A stretch of 64,000 bases of DNA from an uncultured Selenomonadaceae bacterium (GCA_937902665.1 CALELM010000074.1:1-64000), one strand, 5' to 3'; shown: positions 35,085 to 46,245, numbered from the stretch's first letter. Translations and numbers: made by a program. The notes: generated from the letters alone by a model not told the origin.

Positions 35085-35861
35085 TCAATTTCTCAGCTTT
35101 TGGACTTCCTCCAAAAGGTATTCGTTTTTCACTCGAATCCAAGTTCCCTTCATCCCAAGAGACTTTGATTCAATCACTCCAGCCGACTCAAATTTTCTGA
35201 GAGCATTCACGATAACCGACCTTGTGATCTTTACCTTGTCAGCTATCTTCGACGCTACGACCACGCCCTCCGTTCCCGGCAGGGAGGTAAGTATGCTAAT
35301 CGCTGCCGAAACCTCAGAATAGGACAACGTGTTGATTGCAACCTTTACCATTGCTTTTTTGTTCGCCTCAATCTCCAGCTGCTTGCTGCTGTCACGAAGC
35401 ATTTCCATCCCGACGACCGTTGCTCCATATTCAGCCAACAGAAGCGCATCATCATCAAATTCCTCGTCATATTTCGCCACGATTAGCGTTCCTTTTCTTT
35501 CACTGGACGCATAGATTGGGACAATCGTTGTGTTTTTCCCGTTGAACAGGCACTTCGTATTCTCTTCATAAGCGCACATTCCAGATTTTGATCGCAGGTT
35601 CGCCGATGTCTGCCCCATCTTGTTCAGCCAATCAACATAATGCTTCGGAAATTCTCCCTGATTGATTACCTTGTCAACCATAAGGTCACACTCAAAGTCA
35701 TCAACAAATGCATACCCGAACACCTTTCCCTTCGTGTTCGTAATGTAAACATTCGACTCCAAGACATTACTGAGAACCCGTGCAATCCCATCGTATTCTA
35801 CCGTCTCAGACTCCTGCAAGATCTTGTTGATCATCCTCGTTTTTTCTAACAATGGCGTCAT
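35085..35861 (-). CDS. codY: GTP/branched-chain amino acid-sensing regulator CodY
   Basis: 258 residues from ATG 35861 (TPLLEKTRMINKILQ), the canonical start, with AAGGAG nine bases upstream. GAF-like ligand domain (YVDWLNKMGQTSANLRSKSG) and C-terminal winged helix (EVSAAISILTSLPGTEGVVV, ASKIADKVKITRSVIVNALR). CodY represses stationary-phase and motility genes in rich medium. Placed directly before flgB, as in Bacillus. Confidence 0.97.
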   Translation of the reverse strand: MTPLLEKTRMINKILQESETVEYDGIARVLSNVLESNVYITNTKGKVFGYAFVDDFECDLMVDKVINQGEFPKHYVDWLNKMGQTSANLRSKSGMCAYEENTKCLFNGKNTTIVPIYASSERKGTLIVAKYDEEFDDDALLLAEYGATVVGMEMLRDSSKQLEIEANKKAMVKVAINTLSYSEVSAAISILTSLPGTEGVVVASKIADKVKITRSVIVNALRKFESAGVIESKSLGMKGTWIRVKNEYLLEEVQKLRN

Positions 35862-35907
35862 TACAATTTTCTCCTTTTTGTCGCAATTCAAAAGATTCAT
35901 TTGTTTT

Positions 35908-35935
35908 ATTTTATCACAGTTTTCAAAATAGTCAA
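35908..35935 (-). promoter_or_regulatory. codY: Sigma-A promoter of codY
   Basis: On the minus strand TTGACT (35930-35935), 16 bases, TAAAAT (35908-35913), about 45 bases before the codY ATG. The 5' neighbour hslU ends in a hairpin, so codY can be expressed on its own. Confidence 0.7.
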
Positions 35936-36022
35936 AGATAACATGCAAATTTTTTCAAATGGAATGCCGTTATTTTTCGTCAGAAAAATGCTGTTAATCA
36001 AAAACATGCCTAAATACAAAGC

Positions 36023-36067
36023 GTCCCAAGGCAAAAATTCCGAAGAATCGGCTTTCTGCCTTGGGAC
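36023..36067 (-). terminator. Hairpin after hslU
   Basis: Perfect 11-bp arms (GTCCCAAGGCA and complement at 36023-36033 and 36057-36067) with an inner partly paired loop. On the minus strand it is followed by GCTTTGTATTT, a poor T-run, so termination may be leaky and allow some read-through into codY. Confidence 0.6.
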
Positions 36068-36106
36068 AACAGAGAAAACAAACAATAAAACGAGCAGACC
36101 CGTGTT

Positions 36107-37510
36107 TTAAAGGATAAACTGGGAAAGGTCACGATTCTTTGCAATGCCTGCAAGCTTTTCTTCCACATAAGCCGCATCGATCCTGACCGTTTTTTCTTCC
36201 ATATCCGGTGCATCGAAGGACACATCTTCCAAAAGCTTTTCCAAAAGCGTATGCAGGCGGCGGGCACCGATATCCTCCGACTGCTCATTGACATCGCAAG
36301 CCATCTCTGCCAAACGGGAAATAGCGCTCTCCTCAAAGAAAAGCTCCACGCCCTCCGTATCCAAGAGAGCCTTGTACTGCTTCAAGAGCGCATTTTGCGG
36401 CTCTGTAAGAATCTTCTCGAAGTCCTCTCTCCGCAGGGATTTCAGTTCCACACGAATAGGAAATCTTCCCTGCAGCTCCGGAATAAGATCCGATGGCTTT
36501 GCCGTATGAAAAGCACCTGCCGCAATAAAGAGAACATGGTCCGTCTTTACAGGGCCATATTTCGTCATAACCGTAGAGCCTTCCACGATAGGCAAAATAT
36601 CCCGCTGCACGCCCTCGCGCGAAACATCTGCTCCACCAGTATTCCCCTTGACTGCCACCTTATCAATCTCATCAAGGAACACGATACCGCTTCTCTCTGC
36701 TGCTTGGACGGCAGCATCTGCTACCTCATCCATGTCAATCAGCTTTTCTGCCTCTTCCTGCGCAAAAAGCTTCCTCGCCGCTTCTACCGTCACCTTGCGC
36801 TTCCTGCGGCGTTTCGGCATAAGATTTCCAATCATATCCTGCAAGTTATCGCCCATGCCCTCCAGACTGGAACCGGAGAACATGCCGACCATAGGCTTGC
36901 CGGCTTCCTCCACGTCAATCTCAATCAGTTCCTGCTCCAGCTCGCCGTTCTTCAAGCGCTTGCGCACCCACTCACGTCCTGCCTGATACTTGGGAGCCTC
37001 CGTTTTCTCCTCCGGCTCCTCCTGCGCATCATTCCCAAACAAACGGCCAAGCGGGTTCTGTGATCTCTTCGGTTCCGGAACGAAAACATCGAGAATACGT
37101 TCCTCTGCCAAGCCTTTTGCCTTTTCCTGAACCTCATCCATACGTTGCTGGCGCACCATGCGCACCGCCGTTTCTGCCAGATCCCTCACGATGGATTCCA
37201 CATCTCGGCCCACATAGCCAACCTCAGTAAACTTCGTAGCTTCTACCTTGATAAATGGAGCCTTTACCAATTTGGCAAGCCGCCTTGCAATCTCTGTCTT
37301 GCCTACGCCGGTCGATCCTATCATCAAGATATTCTTTGGTATGACATCATCTCGCATACTGCCCGTCAACTGACGGCTTCTCCACCGATTGCGAAGAGCG
37401 ATTGCCACAGAGCGTTTCGCTTCCTTCTGCCCTACGATGTATTTATCCAGCTCCTCCACGATCTGACGCGGAGTCTGTTCATTTACGCCAATGCATTCCA
37501 TATCCATCAT
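36107..37510 (-). CDS. hslU: HslU/ClpY ATPase subunit of the HslUV protease
   Basis: 467 residues: N domain ([20 protein letters not shown]), Walker A ([17 protein letters not shown]), the pore loop GYVGRD, the I domain (about 110-245), Walker B ([12 protein letters not shown]) and the conserved C-terminal tail LSQFIL that activates HslV. It unfolds substrates for HslV, encoded just upstream and overlapping by four bases. Confidence 0.97.
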   Translation of the reverse strand: MMDMECIGVNEQTPRQIVEELDKYIVGQKEAKRSVAIALRNRWRSRQLTGSMRDDVIPKNILMIGSTGVGKTEIARRLAKLVKAPFIKVEATKFTEVGYVGRDVESIVRDLAETAVRMVRQQRMDEVQEKAKGLAEERILDVFVPEPKRSQNPLGRLFGNDAQEEPEEKTEAPKYQAGREWVRKRLKNGELEQELIEIDVEEAGKPMVGMFSGSSLEGMGDNLQDMIGNLMPKRRRKRKVTVEAARKLFAQEEAEKLIDMDEVADAAVQAAERSGIVFLDEIDKVAVKGNTGGADVSREGVQRDILPIVEGSTVMTKYGPVKTDHVLFIAAGAFHTAKPSDLIPELQGRFPIRVELKSLRREDFEKILTEPQNALLKQYKALLDTEGVELFFEESAISRLAEMACDVNEQSEDIGARRLHTLLEKLLEDVSFDAPDMEEKTVRIDAAYVEEKLAGIAKNRDLSQFIL

Positions 37511-38049
37511 TCCAGTTCCTCCACCTTGATATTATGATTCGTGTAAACACAAATATCCGCAGCGATGGAAAGAGCCTCCTGCGCTATCTCAGAAGCGGAC
37601 AGGCTTGTGTGCTTCACCATTGCCCTAGCTGCGGAAAGCGCATAAAAACCGCCGGAGCCAATCGCCATAACGGCACCCTCCGGTTCAATGACTTCCCCAT
37701 TTCCGGAAAGCATCAGCATCGTCTCCTTGTCCGCCACAAGCAAAAGTGCCTCCAGCTTTCTTAGGATTTTATCGGTTCTCCATTCCTTTGCCAGCTCCAC
37801 TGCCGCCCTCTGAAGATTCCCGCTGTATGCATCCAGCTTTTCTTCAAATTTCTCAAAAAGCGTGAATGCATCCGCTACGGAGCCGGCAAATCCTGCCAAG
37901 ACCCGTCCATGATGCAGCTTGCGTATTTTTCGTGCATTCCCTTTCATGATAGCTGCCTGCCCAAAAGTGACCTGCCCGTCACCTGCGATTGCCGTTTTCC
38001 CGTCCTTGCGGACACAGCAGATTGTAGTTGCATGAAATTCCATTTCCAT
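37507..38049 (-). CDS. hslV: HslV/ClpQ peptidase subunit
   Basis: 180 residues of the proteasome-beta-like family. The catalytic N-terminal residue is the Thr in [13 protein letters not shown], exposed after removing a seven-residue leader; GDGQVTFGQ and [14 protein letters not shown] are also family marks. ATG starts right after the trmFO stop with AAGGAG nine bases upstream. xerC, usually between trmFO and hslV in Bacillus, is absent. Confidence 0.97.
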   Translation of the reverse strand: MEMEFHATTICCVRKDGKTAIAGDGQVTFGQAAIMKGNARKIRKLHHGRVLAGFAGSVADAFTLFEKFEEKLDAYSGNLQRAAVELAKEWRTDKILRKLEALLLVADKETMLMLSGNGEVIEPEGAVMAIGSGGFYALSAARAMVKHTSLSASEIAQEALSIAADICVYTNHNIKVEELE

Positions 38050-39363
38050 TTATCTCATCTCCTTTTTGAAGCTTTCTATCGACAGAATGGCCCGTTCTGC
38101 TAGTTTCTGCTTTTTTAGCTTCTTGTCACGGATTTTTTCCATCAGTGGCGGCAAAATCCCAAAATTTACGTTCATGGGCTGGAAATGCTTTGCTTCCGAT
38201 GTCGCAATATAATGGCAAAGCGCCCCGTGGCAGGTATCCTCCGGAAATACCAACGGCGTGTTTCCCTGTGCCAGTCTTGCGGCATTCACTCCTGCAATCA
38301 GTCCGGAGGATGCCGACTCCACATAGCCCTCCACTCCCGTCATTTGCCCTGCAAACAGCAAGTTCTCATGCCCGCGAAGCTGCAAGGTCGGTTCCAAAAG
38401 CTTTGGCGCATTGAGGAATGTATTTCTGTGCATAACGCCATACCGTACAAACTCTGCCTGTTCCAAGCCCGGAATCATTCCAAAAACACGCTTCTGCTCC
38501 GGCCATTTGAGATGCGTCTGAAAGCCCACGATGTTGTAAAGAGTCCCCTCCGCATTGTCCTGTCGAAGCTGCACAACAGCATACGGCCGCTCCCCTGTTT
38601 CTGGGTGTTCCAAGCCCACGGGCTTCAGCGGGCCAAAAAGCAAAGTATCCTTTCCACGGCTTGCCATGACCTCTACCGGCATGCAGCCCTCAAAGAATTT
38701 CTCTTTTTCAAATTCCTTGACAGGCGCCTTCTCTGCCCGCACCAGCTCCGTCCAAAAGCTTTCATATTCGTCTTTAGACATCGGGCAGTTAATGTAAGCC
38801 GCTTCTCCCTTTCCATAGCGCGAGGCACGGTATGCCTTGGACATATCCACGGATTCCAGCGTTACGATAGGAGCTGCCGCATCATAAAAATAAAAATAAT
38901 CCTGCCCCATGAGCCTTGCAATATCCTCAGCCAAGCTCCCATCGGTCAGCGGCCCGCTTGCCACGATTGTCACGGCATCCTCAACCATAGGAACGGTATC
39001 TATTTCCTTATGAACGACTTGCACTCTGGGATGCGAGGAAACCTTTTCCGTGATGTAACGGCTAAAGCCTTGTCGATCCACGGCAAGCGCTCCTCCTGCA
39101 GGAACCCTGGTCGCATCTGCCGCCTCCATGACAATAGAGGAAAGCCTCCTCATTTCTTCCTTCAAAACGCCAACTGCGTTCTCCATTCCTGCGCCACGCA
39201 GGGAATTGCTGCAAACAAGCTCCGCAAACCCTGCGGTCTTGTGCGCAGGCGTAGATTTTTCCGGACGCATCTCATACAGCGTCACCTCGGCACCCAGCTC
39301 TGCCGCCTGCCAAGCTGCCTCGCTTCCTGCAAGTCCAGCTCCAACAACGATGACATTCTTCAT
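38050..39363 (-). CDS. trmFO: Folate/FAD-dependent tRNA m5U54 methyltransferase TrmFO
   Basis: 437 residues with the FAD-binding start [34 protein letters not shown], and the conserved CSNSLRG. The enzyme methylates U54 in tRNA using methylene-tetrahydrofolate. It overlaps topA by four bases and is translated with the dprA-topA-hslVU group. Confidence 0.97.
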   Translation of the reverse strand: MKNVIVVGAGLAGSEAAWQAAELGAEVTLYEMRPEKSTPAHKTAGFAELVCSNSLRGAGMENAVGVLKEEMRRLSSIVMEAADATRVPAGGALAVDRQGFSRYITEKVSSHPRVQVVHKEIDTVPMVEDAVTIVASGPLTDGSLAEDIARLMGQDYFYFYDAAAPIVTLESVDMSKAYRASRYGKGEAAYINCPMSKDEYESFWTELVRAEKAPVKEFEKEKFFEGCMPVEVMASRGKDTLLFGPLKPVGLEHPETGERPYAVVQLRQDNAEGTLYNIVGFQTHLKWPEQKRVFGMIPGLEQAEFVRYGVMHRNTFLNAPKLLEPTLQLRGHENLLFAGQMTGVEGYVESASSGLIAGVNAARLAQGNTPLVFPEDTCHGALCHYIATSEAKHFQPMNVNFGILPPLMEKIRDKKLKKQKLAERAILSIESFKKEMR

Positions 39364-41573
39364 TCCTTCTTGCCGACCTCGCCTTCCGCTTCCTTTGCCT
39401 TCTTTTCCTCTGCCTTGGCCCTCAATTTTTCCAGTTCCTTATTGATGGGATGGTTGATTCTCGTTTCACATGCATCATTGCTGCAATAAACAATAGATCT
39501 TCCATTCTTGTAATAGTGCCGAAGCTTAAAAGAACCACACTTTTCGCAAACTGTCTTTTGCGGAACATCCCAAGTGACATAATCACACGTTGGATACTGC
39601 TCGCATCCAAAGAATACCTTGCCGCGGCGAGTACGGCGTTCCACGATAGCTCCGCCGCACTTTGGGCATTTTGCACCCGTATCCTTGATGATGGGCTTGG
39701 TATTGCGGCACTCTGGAAAGCCGGGACATGCCAAAAACTTGCCAAAACGTCCCTGCCTGACCACCATCATGCGGCCGCAAAGCTCGCACTTCACGTCCGA
39801 AACCTCCAGCGGAAGCTCCACATGCCCGATGGCTTCATCTGCCTTTTGCAGCGTAACCTCAAATGGATCGTAAAACTCCTTCAAAAGACTGTTTTTCTGA
39901 ACCTTTCCCTCTGCAACTTCGTCCAATTCGTTTTCCAGATTTGCAGTAAACTTTATATCAACAATATCCTTGAAATGCTCTTCCAGCATTTCAAGAACCA
40001 CAAAACCAAGCTCCGTTGGCTGAAAATGCTTTTCTATGCGCTGGACATAACCTCGTGCCTGAATCGTTTCTATGATAGGAGCGTAGGTGCTTGGCCTGCC
40101 AATTTCTTTTTCCTCCAGTGTCTTGACCAAAGAAGCATCATTATATCGCGGAGGAGGTTCTGTAAAATGCTGCTGCGGAAGAATTCTTTCCAGCAAAAGC
40201 TCATCTCCCTCATGCATTTCCGGAAGCACTACATCTTTTTCTTTCTTGACTGTTTCCGCACCTGCATATACCATCGTAAAGCCGGCAAACTTCATGCAGG
40301 AACCGCTTGCACGAACCGAATAGCGATCTCCTGCCGTGATGCCAATACTCATCGTATCATAAATCGCAGGTGTCATCTGGCTTGCCGCAAAGCGCTGCCA
40401 AATCAAGCTGTACAGCTTGAACTGCTCCTTTGTCAGATATTTTTCTACCGCACTTGGTGTCAGCCTGATGCTCGTTGGGCGAATCGCCTCATGCGCATCC
40501 TGTGATTTTTTGCCTGTACTGTATAGATTGGGCTTCTCTGGAACATATTCCTTGCCAAAGCATTCCTCAAGATAGATCCTCGTCTCATTCTGTGCCAACG
40601 CTGAAATCCGTACCGAATCCGTGCGCATGTAGGTAATCAAGCCAACCGGCCCTTTTTTGCCAAGCTCCAAGCCCTCATAAAGCTGCTGTGCCAGTCTCAT
40701 CGTCTTTCGAGACGTAAATCCCAGCTTTCTTGCCGCATCCTGCTGCAAACTGCTTGTCGTAAACGGAGGTGCCGCCTTTCGCCTGCGCTGGTTCTTCTTT
40801 ACCTCCTTGACAGACAGCGTCTGCTTCTGCAAATCCGAAACAACAGCCATTGCCTCAGGCTCGTTCCTTATATCCAGCTTTTTGCCATCTATATGGGAAA
40901 GCTCTGCCTGAAACATAGCAGATCGCCCTTTGCGCAGCTTCATTGCAATCGTCCAGTATTCCTCCGAAACAAACGCACGGATTTCTTTTTCCCGATCGCA
41001 AATCAGCTTCACCGTCACAGACTGCACGCGCCCCGCCGAAAGCCCCTTCCTCACCTTGCGCCAAAGAAGCGGGCTCAGCTTATACCCCACGATACGGTCA
41101 AGGAGCCGCCTTGCCTGCTGTGCATCCACGCGATCCATGTGGATCGATCTTGGCTCCTTCACAGCTTCCTGAATTGCCTGCTTCGTAATCTCATGAAAGA
41201 CAATCCTGCAATTTTCTTCCGGGTTCACGCCAAGGATATGCGCCAAATGCCAAGCAATGGCCTCTCCCTCTCGGTCAGGGTCGCTTGCAAGATAAATTTG
41301 ATTCGCATTCTTTGCATCCTTGCGGAGCGACTTGATCAAATCTCCCTTTCCACGGATATTGATGTATTTGGGCTCAAAATCATTTTCCACATCAATCCCG
41401 AACTGGCTCTTCGGCAGATCCCTAAGATGTCCCATAGAAGCCCGAACCATGTACTTGCTCCCAAGATACTTTTCTATTGTTTTCGCCTTTGCTGGTGACT
41501 CGACCACAACAAGAGTCTTTTTCACCTTCGATTTCGGCTTTTCCTTTGTCTTGAGCTGAGCTTTGGCAGCCAA
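39360..41573 (-). CDS. topA: DNA topoisomerase I
   Basis: 737 residues from TTG 41573, chosen because GGGAGGAAG lies nine bases before it and overlaps the dprA end. Toprim ([20 protein letters not shown]), [13 protein letters not shown] metal site, and the active-site Tyr in [14 protein letters not shown]. Three C-terminal four-cysteine zinc ribbons follow (from [23 protein letters not shown]). It relaxes negative supercoils. Confidence 0.97.
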   Translation of the reverse strand: MAAKAQLKTKEKPKSKVKKTLVVVESPAKAKTIEKYLGSKYMVRASMGHLRDLPKSQFGIDVENDFEPKYINIRGKGDLIKSLRKDAKNANQIYLASDPDREGEAIAWHLAHILGVNPEENCRIVFHEITKQAIQEAVKEPRSIHMDRVDAQQARRLLDRIVGYKLSPLLWRKVRKGLSAGRVQSVTVKLICDREKEIRAFVSEEYWTIAMKLRKGRSAMFQAELSHIDGKKLDIRNEPEAMAVVSDLQKQTLSVKEVKKNQRRRKAAPPFTTSSLQQDAARKLGFTSRKTMRLAQQLYEGLELGKKGPVGLITYMRTDSVRISALAQNETRIYLEECFGKEYVPEKPNLYSTGKKSQDAHEAIRPTSIRLTPSAVEKYLTKEQFKLYSLIWQRFAASQMTPAIYDTMSIGITAGDRYSVRASGSCMKFAGFTMVYAGAETVKKEKDVVLPEMHEGDELLLERILPQQHFTEPPPRYNDASLVKTLEEKEIGRPSTYAPIIETIQARGYVQRIEKHFQPTELGFVVLEMLEEHFKDIVDIKFTANLENELDEVAEGKVQKNSLLKEFYDPFEVTLQKADEAIGHVELPLEVSDVKCELCGRMMVVRQGRFGKFLACPGFPECRNTKPIIKDTGAKCPKCGGAIVERRTRRGKVFFGCEQYPTCDYVTWDVPQKTVCEKCGSFKLRHYYKNGRSIVYCSNDACETRINHPINKELEKLRAKAEEKKAKEAEGEVGKKE

Positions 41574-41577
41574 GTAA

Positions 41578-42678
41578 TCACTTCCTCCCAGCACGCAGGT
41601 ACGCATGCGACTTATTTTCTGAAATCAATCCTTTAAGCTCCATCTGCAAAAGCTGAAATGCGATTCCTGCCGCATCACGGCTTCCCTTTAGGCTGTATAT
41701 GATCTCATCCACAGAAAGCGGGTGATCATAGGAAAGGACATGGTAAATCTCCGCTTCCTCCGGTGTCATTTCCGCAAGGGTCTCCTTCACTGGCTCCTCG
41801 CCCATGCCATCCCGGCCGTACTCCTTCAGGATATCCTCTGCGGAAGTCACCAGTCTTGCCCCCTGCTGGATCAAGCGATTGCAGCCCTCACTGCTTTCTG
41901 AAAAAATTGGTCCCGGAACAGCAAAGACATCCCTTCCTTCATTCAATGCCAATTCTGCCGTGATGAGCGAACCGCTCCGCTTTGCTGCCTCTACTACGAC
42001 AGTTCCTCGGCACAAACCGCTGATGATGCGATTTCTGGCAGGAAAAAAAGCAGGAAATGGGGGCGTTCCGGGCGCATACTCAGAGATTACCGCCCCTTGC
42101 TCCGAAAGCCTTGACAAAAGCGACTTGTTTTCCTTCGGATATGCCACGTCCACCCCGCAGCCAAGAACGGCAATCGTTTTTCCCTTCTTCATTGCCCCGA
42201 GATGGGCACAGGTATCTATGCCGCGCGCCGCGCCGCTGACAACCGTAATCCCTGCTGCAGCAAGGCTCTCCGAAAAATCCAAGGCAATGCGCTCGCCGTA
42301 TCTCGTGAATTTTCTCGAACCAACCATTGCCAAGCAAAAATCCTCTTCTCTTGGCAAGGTTCCTCGATAAAACAGCACCACTGGCGGCTGATAAATTTCC
42401 TTGAGCAGTTTTGGGTATTCTTTGGAAAAAACAGAACATATCTTGATGCCCTTCTTTTCGCATTGCTCCTCCAAGTTCTTGGGATGATCCGGTTCTTTCT
42501 CACGAAATGCCAAAAGTGCCTCCACTGTCCCTTCCGGCAATCGGCCTCTTTCCAAAAGCTCTCCCTTTCCAGCAAACCAAATCTCCTTGCTCGAAGAAAA
42601 ATTTTCCAGTAAGTGCTTCAGCTGGGCATTTCCTAAACCCTTGACGCACTGCAAAGAAGCCAAGAAACACTCATCCAT
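41578..42678 (-). CDS. dprA: DNA processing protein DprA
   Basis: 366 residues: N-terminal helix-hairpin part, a Rossmann-like core with MVGSRKFTRYGERIAL, VSGAARGIDTCAHLGAM and SLITAELALNEGRDVFAVPG, and a C-terminal winged-helix (YHVLSYDHPLSVDEIIYSLK). DprA loads RecA on incoming single strands in transformation. It opens the operon with topA, trmFO and hslVU. Confidence 0.95.
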   Translation of the reverse strand: MDECFLASLQCVKGLGNAQLKHLLENFSSSKEIWFAGKGELLERGRLPEGTVEALLAFREKEPDHPKNLEEQCEKKGIKICSVFSKEYPKLLKEIYQPPVVLFYRGTLPREEDFCLAMVGSRKFTRYGERIALDFSESLAAAGITVVSGAARGIDTCAHLGAMKKGKTIAVLGCGVDVAYPKENKSLLSRLSEQGAVISEYAPGTPPFPAFFPARNRIISGLCRGTVVVEAAKRSGSLITAELALNEGRDVFAVPGPIFSESSEGCNRLIQQGARLVTSAEDILKEYGRDGMGEEPVKETLAEMTPEEAEIYHVLSYDHPLSVDEIIYSLKGSRDAAGIAFQLLQMELKGLISENKSHAYLRAGRK

Positions 42679-42716
42679 CCCATCACCTCATCCTGCAAAA
42701 TTCTACACATTTCCAT

Positions 42717-42745
42717 ATAATACATAAAGACGACATGCAATGCAA
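42717..42745 (-). promoter_or_regulatory. dprA: Promoter of the dprA operon
   Basis: On the minus strand TTGCAT (42740-42745), 17 bases, TATTAT (42717-42722), about 40 bases before the dprA ATG and after the folB terminator. A second TTGCAT overlaps it. Confidence 0.55.
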
Positions 42746-42771
42746 CCATTTTTCTCAGAAATATATTGCAC

Positions 42772-42801
42772 AAAAAAGCCACCTGCCAGCTGGCAGGCGG
42801 C
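42772..42801 (-). terminator. Terminator after folB
   Basis: A hairpin with 10-base arms (one mismatch) around AGCT, followed by six T on the minus strand, 12 bases after the folB stop. Confidence 0.9.
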
Positions 42802-42813
42802 CAAAACGCATGA

Positions 42814-43182
42814 TTACTCCGCCATCTGATAACGAGTCGTCTCAACCTCGATATAATCAATTGGGCCGGAAATCGGCACCGACGGCTTGCGCACGGTCGT
42901 TGTCACGGCCTTTATATGCGGATACTTTTTCAGAATCTTGTCACCAATGCACGCCGACAAGGAAATCAAAAGCTGATAGCGCTTATTCTCCGTGGCATCC
43001 TTGACCAAATCATAGACAGCTGCCGTATTTACTGCGTTCTTTACATCATCCGTTTCCACTGCCGCAGCATCATCCAGCTCCGCTTCCACGTCTATATAGA
43101 ACTTCTGCCCCTGCTCACGCTCATACTCATAGATTCCGTGAAAACCATAAAACATCATGTTCTTTATTCTTACTTTTGCCAT
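42814..43182 (-). CDS. folB: Dihydroneopterin aldolase FolB
   Basis: 122 residues from ATG 43182 with AAGGAG nine bases upstream. Family marks: VRIKNMMFYGFHGIYEYERE (with the active-site region), AVYDLVKDATENKRYQLL containing the substrate Glu-type position, and the Lys in TTTVRKPSVPISGPIDYI. It acts in folate synthesis. It stands alone between a terminator and an unlinked gene, without folE, folK or folP beside it. Confidence 0.93.
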   Translation of the reverse strand: MAKVRIKNMMFYGFHGIYEYEREQGQKFYIDVEAELDDAAAVETDDVKNAVNTAAVYDLVKDATENKRYQLLISLSACIGDKILKKYPHIKAVTTTVRKPSVPISGPIDYIEVETTRYQMAE

Positions 43183-43338
43183 GCCCGTCACTCCTTTATT
43201 GATTTTAAAAATTCTCATATTTACCTGTTCTATGAAAATTCAAAAAATCCTTCTGAAATCAAAAAGAAATTCTATTTTTCTTGCAATGTTTTTTCTTGCA
43301 CATAGACATAAAGAGCAAGAACCAGCCATATCGCTTCT

Positions 43339-44604
43339 CTAACAGGATCTATCCAATTTCAAAACAGCATGGAGCATGACAGATGCTCCATCGGTACACT
43401 GCTGATCCGATGTATGCTCCAGCTCGCAATGAGACAGCCCTTTAGCAGAAGGAACGAATATCATAGTCGTCGGCAGCATGTAGGAAACATATTGCGCATC
43501 GTGGCCTGCACCGGAATTTATATTCATGTGGGATATCTTTAACTCCTCTGCGGCTTCACGGACATATTCCACCAGTTGCTTGTCCCAATACACGGTATCT
43601 CGGTTCCAGCCCAGATCGCACTCGCAACGGCAGCCCTGCCATTCCTTCCCAGCAGCTGCAAAAAGTATTTTGCGAACCTTGTCCAAGACAGCTGGATCTT
43701 CATGACGGACATCTATGGAAAAATCAAAGTAAGATGGTATCACGGTATTTACGCAAGGGTGAACTACAGCTTCTCCCGTGGTATAGACCAAATCCTCATA
43801 GCCTAGCTTGTCTATCTCCTCATGAAGCCAGCACAGGCACTCTGCCCCTGCATGAAGGGCATCCTGACGCTTTTTCATTGGGAACGTGCCTGCATGAGCA
43901 GCAAATCCGTGGAACTTCATTCGGTAAATCATCTGCCCCAGCACACAGGTCACTACGCCAATCTCCTTGCCTGCATCCTCCAAGATAGGTCCCTGCTCTA
44001 TATGAAGCTCAAACATGGACATATACTTATCCGGACTCATGCGATGTTCCTTGCTTCCCTTGTACTTGAAGCCTGCCAGCTTTTCACCAAAGGTTACCCC
44101 ATGCTGCACGATGGACTGGGAAGCCATCATTTTATCATAATCAAAATTGGAACGGAACCGCTCAGGCATATAATCATTGCAGACAATAGCAGAACACATC
44201 ATGCAGGGAGGGAATTCCGCTCCTTCCTCATTCGTCCAAATCACTGCCGTAACTGGATGCTTGTGCGGAATATTCTCTGCCGCTATCGTTTCCAGTACCT
44301 CCATAGCCCCCATGACACCCAATATGCCGTCATAATTGCCGCCTTCCTTTACTGAGTCGCAGTGCGAGCCCATCGCTATGCGCTTTGCATCAGGATCACT
44401 GCCGGGAAGAGTGGCGTACATATTCGCTAGGTCATCCGTCTCAATCACTGCGCCAATGGCTTCCATTCTGCGAACGAACTCATCTCTCGCCATAACAGAT
44501 TCTGCCGAAAGAGAATAGCGTGTCACGCCGCCATTTCCCGTATCGCCAAACCTAGCAAACGTCTGTATCTTATCCTTCATTCTTTCCAAACTGCAAACGT
44601 ACAT
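43339..44604 (-). CDS. N-carbamoyl amino acid amidohydrolase / allantoate-deiminase-like (M20)
   Basis: 421 residues of the M20 metallo-amidase group of carbamoylases, beta-ureidopropionases and allantoate amidohydrolases. Metal ligands are in MGSHCDSVKEGGNYDG, TNEEGAEF and ELHIEQGP; the dimerisation lid contains FHGFAAHAGTFPM. ATG 44604 has GGGAGGG upstream. With the hydantoinase upstream (29-base gap) it probably finishes ring degradation of a hydantoin or dihydropyrimidine by removing the carbamoyl group. Exact substrate unknown. Confidence 0.85.
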   Translation of the reverse strand: MYVCSLERMKDKIQTFARFGDTGNGGVTRYSLSAESVMARDEFVRRMEAIGAVIETDDLANMYATLPGSDPDAKRIAMGSHCDSVKEGGNYDGILGVMGAMEVLETIAAENIPHKHPVTAVIWTNEEGAEFPPCMMCSAIVCNDYMPERFRSNFDYDKMMASQSIVQHGVTFGEKLAGFKYKGSKEHRMSPDKYMSMFELHIEQGPILEDAGKEIGVVTCVLGQMIYRMKFHGFAAHAGTFPMKKRQDALHAGAECLCWLHEEIDKLGYEDLVYTTGEAVVHPCVNTVIPSYFDFSIDVRHEDPAVLDKVRKILFAAAGKEWQGCRCECDLGWNRDTVYWDKQLVEYVREAAEELKISHMNINSGAGHDAQYVSYMLPTTMIFVPSAKGLSHCELEHTSDQQCTDGASVMLHAVLKLDRSC

Positions 44605-44632
44605 AACTATCCCTCCCAACAAGAAATGCCTG

Positions 44633-46033
44633 TCATCTATCTGTATACGCTGCGCCGTAAGGCTTTCCATGCACGAACCTGCCATCACCAGCGCTGCCTA
44701 CATATTTTGCGCCTTCCACGACCACCTTGCCGCGAAGCAATACCGTATCTGGCCGCCCGATTTGAGGCATGCCCTCCAAAGTGCAATAATCGACACCCTC
44801 CAGAGAATCCTCTACACAGAACACGCCTCTGTAGTCCCCATCAAAGATCACAAGATCCGCATCATACCCCGGCTCTATATGTCCCTTATTCTTCAATCCA
44901 TTGATTCTGGCTGGAGCGGCAGAAATCAAATCCACAAATTTTGTTTTCGAAAGCTTGCCTGTACACACTCCGTAAGTCCACAGCGCACTGATACGATTCT
45001 GCACTGCCGGAGCGCCATTCGGAATATCTGCAAAGGACTTGCCTTCCCCATAACCCATATGCTTTTGCTGCTTATAGTCAAAGCCGCAATGATCCGTGCT
45101 GACAGCATTCAGGTGACCGCACCTCAAAGCCTTCCATAATGCCTCCTGATGCTCCCTGCTACGCAGAGGTGGTGAAAATACAAACTTTGCCCCTTCAAAC
45201 CCCGGACGGGACAGCTCCGATTCATCCAAAAGCAAATAGCTGGCACAGGTCTCGCCAAACACAGGAAGACCACGCTGCGCAGCCCTCACTATCGGCTCCA
45301 AGGCATCCATGCAGGTAACATGGACAATATAGATTGGTGCCCCTGCCATTTCCGCCAAATAAATAGCACGGCTCGCAGCCTCCCCCTCACAAATCGGAGG
45401 TCTTGACACCGCATGATACCTAGGCTCTGTATGCCCCTCCGCAAGCAGCCGCTTAGTCTCGTAATCTATGATGTCGCCATTTTCTGCATGAACCATAACC
45501 GTGACCCCAACGTCCTTTGCCGCCGTCAATGCCCTGAGGATTGCTTCATCATCGGCATGAAAGGACATCCCCTTGTATGCCATGAATAGCTTTACTGTAG
45601 AAATTCCAGCACTGGGAAGCCTAGAAATTTCCTCAAAGATTTCCGGTCTGGGATCCGTAATAACTACATGAAAGGACCAATCCACATGAGAAATGCCTTC
45701 TACCGATTTTTTCTCAAAGTCTCGCACAGATTCCACAAGACCCTTTCCCTGCTCCTGATTAACGAACTCCACTACCGTAGTCGTACCGCCCAATGCTGCC
45801 GCCGCACTGGTCTCAAAGCCCCGTACCGCACTCCCCTTGTAAACAAAGGAATAATGGACATGCTGATCAATACCGCCCGGAAAAACGAATTTTCCTGCAG
45901 CATCAATGACTCTGTCGGCATCATCCGCCAGTGCAATACCAATTTTTGCAATCGTCTCATCCTCTATCAGGATATCGGACACATATTCATTCTGAGCAGT
46001 AATGATTCTGCCATTGCGTATAAGTGTTTTCAT
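44633..46033 (-). CDS. hydA: Dihydropyrimidinase / D-hydantoinase
   Basis: 466 residues of the cyclic amidohydrolase family: HxH metal site (GIDQHVHYSF), carbamylated Lys (VKLFMAYKG), His ligands in VMVHAENGD and IVHVTCMDA, and Asp in VSTDHCGFDY. It opens a dihydropyrimidine or 5-substituted hydantoin ring. Start: ATG 46033 or 46036 after AAGGGAGGG. It forms a pair with the carbamoylase. No transporter or dihydropyrimidine dehydrogenase is beside it. Confidence 0.9.
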   Translation of the reverse strand: MKTLIRNGRIITAQNEYVSDILIEDETIAKIGIALADDADRVIDAAGKFVFPGGIDQHVHYSFVYKGSAVRGFETSAAAALGGTTTVVEFVNQEQGKGLVESVRDFEKKSVEGISHVDWSFHVVITDPRPEIFEEISRLPSAGISTVKLFMAYKGMSFHADDEAILRALTAAKDVGVTVMVHAENGDIIDYETKRLLAEGHTEPRYHAVSRPPICEGEAASRAIYLAEMAGAPIYIVHVTCMDALEPIVRAAQRGLPVFGETCASYLLLDESELSRPGFEGAKFVFSPPLRSREHQEALWKALRCGHLNAVSTDHCGFDYKQQKHMGYGEGKSFADIPNGAPAVQNRISALWTYGVCTGKLSKTKFVDLISAAPARINGLKNKGHIEPGYDADLVIFDGDYRGVFCVEDSLEGVDYCTLEGMPQIGRPDTVLLRGKVVVEGAKYVGSAGDGRFVHGKPYGAAYTDR

Positions 46034-46245
46034 CATGAAGCCCTCCCTTTCATAAATCTGTCATTTATACGTTTTTCTCCAAAATATGTTACAAAAACCG
46101 ACGCAAAAAATTTCTCCCCTGCAGCACCATTCACATGTGGCTATCTAGTACTCTGATTCAATACCACATAACAAAATCCTCTTTTGCCAAAGCAAGAACC
46201 TTGCAGGAACAGAAAACAAGCTCGGTGCATTCTCATAATGCTATA

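Noticed and set aside
38185..39489. 434-codon plus-strand frame
   Set aside because: Antisense to trmFO; composition is not protein-like.
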